A stretch of 64,000 nucleotides of DNA. Origin: Streptomyces sp. YIM 121038. GTDB taxonomy: Bacteria > Actinomycetota > Actinomycetes > Streptomycetales > Streptomycetaceae. The position numbers and the translations under genes are program-made. Below, piece after piece: positions 60,366-64,000 of the stretch. Numbering within the stretch: position 1 is the stretch's first letter; each line of letters starts with the position of its first letter. Location: contig NZ_CP030771.1 of assembly GCF_006088715.1 (NCBI RefSeq), positions 1,674,001 to 1,738,000 on the forward strand, written 5' to 3'. Under the pieces are notes generated by a model. It was not told where the DNA came from and did no database searches. It saw nothing but the letters and a program-made list of their open reading frames with translations.

Positions 60366-61378
60366 GCTGCGACCGCCATGGTGTGTCCCTGTTCCTTCCA
60401 CAGGTGCTCGATGTCGCCGAAGTGGCGTCGCACCCAGTCGTCGTCGTAGATCGTGTCGAGGTAGCGGTCGCCGCGGTCCGGGAAGACCAGCACGCAGGTG
60501 CTGCCCGGGGGGATGCGGTCCGCGAGCTTGCCGAGCGCCGCGGTGACGGCGCCGGACGAGCCGCCCGCGAGGATGGCCTCGCGCAGCGTCAGGGTCCGGC
60601 AGCCCACGACGCACTCCAGGTCGGAGACGAGGACCACCTCGTCGGCGGCGCTCGGGTCGAAGAGCTCGGGGCGCACGGCGGCGCCGTGGCCGGGCAGCAG
60701 GCGCGGCCCGGGCGGGCCGCCGAAGAGCACGCTGCCGAGCGCGTCGACGCCCACGACCGTCGTGGAGAGCCCGCGGTCGCGGATGTACTGGGCGCAGCCG
60801 CGCAGGGTGCCGCCGGTGCCGGTGGAGCAGAAGAGGTAGTCGACCCTGCCGTCGAGCGCCTCGTCGATCTCCCGCATGGTGCGCACGTGGGCGCGCGGGT
60901 TGAGCGGGTTGCGGTACTGGTTGGGCCAGTACGCGCCGGGGGTCGTCGCCACCAGCTCGCGCACCCGTGCGAGCCGGCTCGGCAGATAGGCGCCGGTCTC
61001 CGGGTCGGGCTCGGTGACCATGTCGACGGTGACCTCGTAGGCGTGCAGGATCGCCAGGTTCTGCCGGGTGGTGCGCGGGTCGACGACGCACGTGAAGTCG
61101 ATGCCGTAGTAGCGGCAGATCTGCGCGATGCCGATCGCGAGGTTGCCGGAGCTGGACTCCACGACGGTGGACCGGCCGGGCAGCAGCTCCCCGGCCCGGA
61201 TCTTGCCCAGGAGCATGGAGAGCGCCGAGCGGTCCTTGACGCTGCCGCCGGGGTTGGCCGACTCCAGCTTGGCGAAGACGCGGGAGCCGAAGCTCGGCAG
61301 GAGCCCGCCGAGCTCCACCAGCGGGGTGCCGCCGACGGCGTCGAGGATGCTGGCGTGGACCGCGGTGCGGGCGCTCAC
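60359..61378 (-). CDS. sbnA: SbnA-like PLP enzyme for L-2,3-diaminopropionate synthesis
   Basis: Encodes 339 residues from GTG 61378, overlapping the condensation-protein stop (GTGA). The fold is cysteine-synthase-like with the PLP lysine K48 in NPGGSVKDRSA, the ESSSGNLAIG loop and STGTGGTLRGCAQYI. SbnA joins O-phosphoserine and glutamate to form the precursor that SbnB cleaves. SbnA-specific features include the DPRTTRQNL segment. Together they give the cluster its own diaminopropionate supply. Confidence 0.92.
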   Translation of the reverse strand: MSARTAVHASILDAVGGTPLVELGGLLPSFGSRVFAKLESANPGGSVKDRSALSMLLGKIRAGELLPGRSTVVESSSGNLAIGIAQICRYYGIDFTCVVDPRTTRQNLAILHAYEVTVDMVTEPDPETGAYLPSRLARVRELVATTPGAYWPNQYRNPLNPRAHVRTMREIDEALDGRVDYLFCSTGTGGTLRGCAQYIRDRGLSTTVVGVDALGSVLFGGPPGPRLLPGHGAAVRPELFDPSAADEVVLVSDLECVVGCRTLTLREAILAGGSSGAVTAALGKLADRIPPGSTCVLVFPDRGDRYLDTIYDDDWVRRHFGDIEHLWKEQGHTMAVAAC

Positions 61379-62757
61379 GCCTGCCCGCCGCTCAGCGCGA
61401 GCAGCAGGTCCCGCTCCGTGTCGTCGGTGAGCGGCACCCGGGCGACCCGGGTGTCGGGCGCCTCGACGGCGGCCGTGACGCACCGCTGGAACTGGTCGAA
61501 CAGCCGCTGGGCGGTGGCCTCTTCGAACAGGTCGGTGTCGTAGCGCAGGGCCACGGTGAGGCCGTGCGCGTCGCGGGTGATCTCCAGGGCCAGGTCGCAC
61601 TGGCCCTCCAGGTGCGGGATCTCGACGTAGGCGAGCTCGTGTCCGGCGAGGGTCACCTTCTCGCCCGCGACCAGGCCGTCCATGCCGTGTCCGAACCGGT
61701 CGGTGGCGACCATGGTGACGGAGATGCGGAACAGCGGCCCGGAGGCGCCCTGGGCGACCAGCGGGAACGGGTAGGAGACCCGCGCGGTGGCCTGCCGGAC
61801 GCGGTCCGCCGCCGCGTCCACGGCGTCGCGCAGGGTGGTCTCGCGGTCGAACCGGGCGCGGATCAGGACCGGGTTGACGAAGTAGCCGATGATGTCGGCG
61901 GCCGCCGCGCGCCGGGTGGAGGCCGGGCAGGCGATGAGGAAGTCGCTCTGTCCCGTGCAGCGGTGCAGCATGGCCTGGAAGGCGCCCACCATCAGGGCGA
62001 ACGGCGACACGTGGCGCTCGGCGGCGGCCTTGGACACCGCCTGCGCGAGCGCGTCGGGCAGCCTGCGCACCAGGCTGGCCCCGGTGTGCGAGGACACCGC
62101 GGGGCGCGGCCGGTCGGTGGGCAGCTCGGCGGGGGTGGAGCCCTCGCACTCGGCGCGCCAGAACTCTCCCTGCCCGGTGCCGCGCGGCGAGTCGAGGAGG
62201 GTGCGCTCCCGGCCCACGAACTCGTCGTAGTCGTGGGTGATGGGCTGCCAGTCGGGGGCGCGTCCGGCGATCTCCGCCTCGTAGGCGGCGAACAGGTCGC
62301 GCCACAGCAGCCACTGCGAGATGGCGTCGGTCGCGATGTGGTGCGTGACGACGACCAGCAGCGCGTCCGTGCGGCGCAGCAGCAGCGTGGCCCGCACCGC
62401 CCCCTCGTCCTGGAGCCTGAACGGCGCGCGCACCTCGGCGTTGACGCGGCGGCGCAGCTCCTCCTCGGTGGCGTCCGGCACCTCGACGACCGCGATCTGC
62501 GCGGCCTCCTCCGGGGCGTCGACGACGCGCCGGGGCCGGCCCGCGACCTCGGTGTAGCGCGAGCGCAGCATCGGGTGCCGGGCGAGCAGGGCCCGCCAGG
62601 CCCGGTCCAGGGCCGCCAGGTCGGGGGCGGGCGTGATCCGCCCGCCGCCCGCGAGGTTGTAGGTGGTGGACTCGGGGTGCAGCGTGTGCAGCAGCCACAG
62701 CCCCTCCTGCCCCACCGACAGGGGCAGCGTCCCGGCCAAGGGGTCGGTGCGGTCCAT
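61375..62757 (-). CDS. Stand-alone condensation-domain protein
   Basis: Encodes 460 residues, a single NRPS condensation domain with no A or T. The N-terminus reads LPLSVGQEGLWLLHTLHPES. The active-site motif is HHIATDA (139-145): both His and the Asp are present, but the usual Gly is Ala. It lies between the ACP and sbnA. The economical reading is that it moves the acyl chain from the ACP onto the first amino acid on NRPS-1; esterification or a later tailoring condensation are alternatives. Confidence 0.9.
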   Translation of the reverse strand: MDRTDPLAGTLPLSVGQEGLWLLHTLHPESTTYNLAGGGRITPAPDLAALDRAWRALLARHPMLRSRYTEVAGRPRRVVDAPEEAAQIAVVEVPDATEEELRRRVNAEVRAPFRLQDEGAVRATLLLRRTDALLVVVTHHIATDAISQWLLWRDLFAAYEAEIAGRAPDWQPITHDYDEFVGRERTLLDSPRGTGQGEFWRAECEGSTPAELPTDRPRPAVSSHTGASLVRRLPDALAQAVSKAAAERHVSPFALMVGAFQAMLHRCTGQSDFLIACPASTRRAAAADIIGYFVNPVLIRARFDRETTLRDAVDAAADRVRQATARVSYPFPLVAQGASGPLFRISVTMVATDRFGHGMDGLVAGEKVTLAGHELAYVEIPHLEGQCDLALEITRDAHGLTVALRYDTDLFEEATAQRLFDQFQRCVTAAVEAPDTRVARVPLTDDTERDLLLALSGGQA

Positions 62758-62760
62758 GCG

Positions 62761-63006
62761 TCAGACCCCTGCCTTGGCCTCGACGAGGAAGTCGACGACG
62801 TCGCGCACGCGCAGCAGGGTCGCCACGGTGTCGTCGGGCACCGAGAGCTGGTAGGTCTTCTCTACGGCGGCGAGCAGGTCGACGCGGGTGAGCGAGTCCA
62901 TGCCGAGCTCTTCGAAGCTGGACTCGGCGGTGACCTCGCCGTCCAGGTCGAAGGCGGTGTCCTGAACGAGGCGGACGACGTCGGCGGTGAGTGCGTCTCT
63001 GGCCAT
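62761..63006 (-). CDS. Acyl carrier protein
   Basis: Encodes 81 residues with the phosphopantetheine site GMDSL (Ser 38) in FEELGMDSLTRVDLLAAVE. It is acidic and all-helical in pattern, three bases from the free condensation gene and 68 bp after the KAS III gene. It probably carries the acyl starter. A peptidyl carrier protein cannot be excluded. Confidence 0.93.
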   Translation of the reverse strand: MARDALTADVVRLVQDTAFDLDGEVTAESSFEELGMDSLTRVDLLAAVEKTYQLSVPDDTVATLLRVRDVVDFLVEAKAGV

Positions 63007-63074
63007 GGTGACCTCTTTCTCCGTGCGGTTGGGGACGTGACTGGTTGCGATGGGTGGTGCGGTGCGGACGCCGG

Positions 63075-64000
63075 TTACGGCATGCGCACGATCTGGCCCG
63101 CGTAGGTGAGCCCGGCGCCGAAGCCGAGCAGCAGCACGATGTCGCCGGGGGTGCTGCGGCCGCTGTCGTAGAGGCTGCTGAGGGCCAGCGGTACGGACGC
63201 GGCCGAGGTGTTGCCGGTGACGACGACGTCGTTGACGACGCGCTCCGGCGGCAGCCCCAGCTCGTGGGTGAGGGTCCTGATGATGCGGTTGTTGGCCTGG
63301 TGGGGCACGAACCAGTCGACGTCGTCGATGGTGATGCCCGCGGCCGCGCAGGCGCGGTGGGCGACGTCCGGCATGGTGGCCGTCGACCACTTGTAGACCA
63401 GCGGCCCGTTCATCTGGACGTACTCGCGGCCGTCGGCCTTCTCCGTGATGCCGAGCACCTTGTGCCGGGCGCCGTCGCTGCCCCACACGGCGGGTCCGAC
63501 GCCCACCTCGGTGGAGCGGGAGACGACGGCGGCACCGGCCCCGTCACCGAAGATGACGAAGGTGTCCGGGTCCTGGGGGTCGATCCAGTCGCTGGTGCGT
63601 TCGGCGCCGACGACCAGGACGGTCCGGGCCTCGCCGAGCCGTACCGCGTTGGACGCCATCGCCAGGGAGTAGGTGAAGCCCGCGCAGACCGCGTTCAGGT
63701 CGTACGCGCCGGAGTTGGGCAGGCCGATGCGGCTGGCCACCTCCGGGGCGATGCCGGGCATGCGGCGCTTGCGGGTCGCGGTCGCGACGATGGTGAGGTC
63801 CACCTCGGCGGGGTCGACGTCGGCGTGTACGAGCGCCTTCTCGCCGGCCGCCACGGACATGGCGACCAGGCCCTCGCCCTCGCCCGCGTGGTGGCGGGTC
63901 TTGATGCCCGTGCGCTGCTCGATCCACTCGGGGGAAACCGTCGTCAGCGGCGCCAGGTCCTCGTTGGTGAGCTGCCGGGCGGGCCGGTAGGCGGCGATGC
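63075..64000 (-). CDS. KAS III (FabH-like) ketoacyl synthase, 5' end cut by window
   Basis: The frame stays open to the window edge; the first few residues are missing. Visible are SPEWIEQRTGIKTRHHAG near the start, the active-site Cys in NAVCAGFTYSLAMA, His in VPHQANNRI and Asn in VTGNTSAASVPLAL, a complete C-H-N triad. FabH enzymes condense an acyl-CoA with malonyl-ACP; cluster-borne copies choose special starters or act as acyltransferases. With the adjacent ACP it suggests an acylated (lipo)peptide. More fatty-acid genes may lie beyond 64000. Confidence 0.93.
   Translation of the reverse strand, partial: IAAYRPARQLTNEDLAPLTTVSPEWIEQRTGIKTRHHAGEGEGLVAMSVAAGEKALVHADVDPAEVDLTIVATATRKRRMPGIAPEVASRIGLPNSGAYDLNAVCAGFTYSLAMASNAVRLGEARTVLVVGAERTSDWIDPQDPDTFVIFGDGAGAAVVSRSTEVGVGPAVWGSDGARHKVLGITEKADGREYVQMNGPLVYKWSTATMPDVAHRACAAAGITIDDVDWFVPHQANNRIIRTLTHELGLPPERVVNDVVVTGNTSAASVPLALSSLYDSGRSTPGDIVLLLGFGAGLTYAGQIVRMP

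Overview
This is a GC-rich actinobacterial chromosome segment, almost certainly from Streptomyces or a close relative. The evidence is strong G/C bias at third codon positions, dense ATGA/GTGA operon overlaps, SARP-family regulators, an ECF41 sigma factor, a Tat-exported PhoD with a PHO box, and a rare TTA codon in a pathway regulator. No tRNA, rRNA, CRISPR array, integrase or transposase was seen.

Region 1 (1-28.2 kb) is core or housekeeping-like. It opens with a propionate/valine catabolic operon: mutA (5' end outside the window), mutB, meaB and a 3-hydroxyisobutyryl-CoA hydrolase. Next come a small unknown gene, an ABC-2 exporter divergent from a NarL-type two-component system, a ROK regulator, a DasR-like GntR regulator, sigJ (ECF41), an alpha/beta hydrolase and a VOC protein. 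Then follow phoD with an upstream PHO box, an ACT-GNAT fusion, a TetR regulator with its probable target dehydrogenase, a DUF885 protein, a rhodanese divergent from an Lrp regulator, sbcC/sbcD, and a YigZ-family protein.

Region 2 (28.6 kb to the window end) is a nonribosomal peptide gene cluster that continues past base 64000. It holds two SARP regulators; one has a TTA (bldA-dependent) codon. The rest reads leftward on the minus strand in two groups. Group one is a KAS III (FabH-like) protein, an ACP, a free condensation domain, SbnA and SbnB (L-2,3-diaminopropionate synthesis), NRPS-1 (A-T-C-A-T), a carbamoyltransferase, an MFS exporter and an FtsX-type ABC exporter, closed by a strong hairpin. 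Group two is MbtH, NRPS-2 (C-A-T-C-A-T-C-A-T-C) and NRPS-3 (A-T-serine hydrolase of the beta-lactamase/PBP fold), followed by the second SARP.

Reading the assembly line in order, the inferred product is an acylated hexapeptide. It would start with an acyl chain built by KAS III/ACP and joined to residue 1 by the free C domain. Residues 2, 4 and 5 are selected by three almost identical adenylation domains with an Asn-like specificity code. Because the cluster also encodes diaminopropionate synthesis and a carbamoyltransferase with an altered HDLP substrate motif, I suggest these positions take 3-ureidoalanine, an Asn/Gln look-alike. Residue 3 is Thr-like by code and residue 6 is Gly-like. Release would be by the fused PBP-type domain. 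Three condensation domains carry CHxxxEG in place of HHxxxDG. These oddities together are the best candidates for something new; all product statements are inference.
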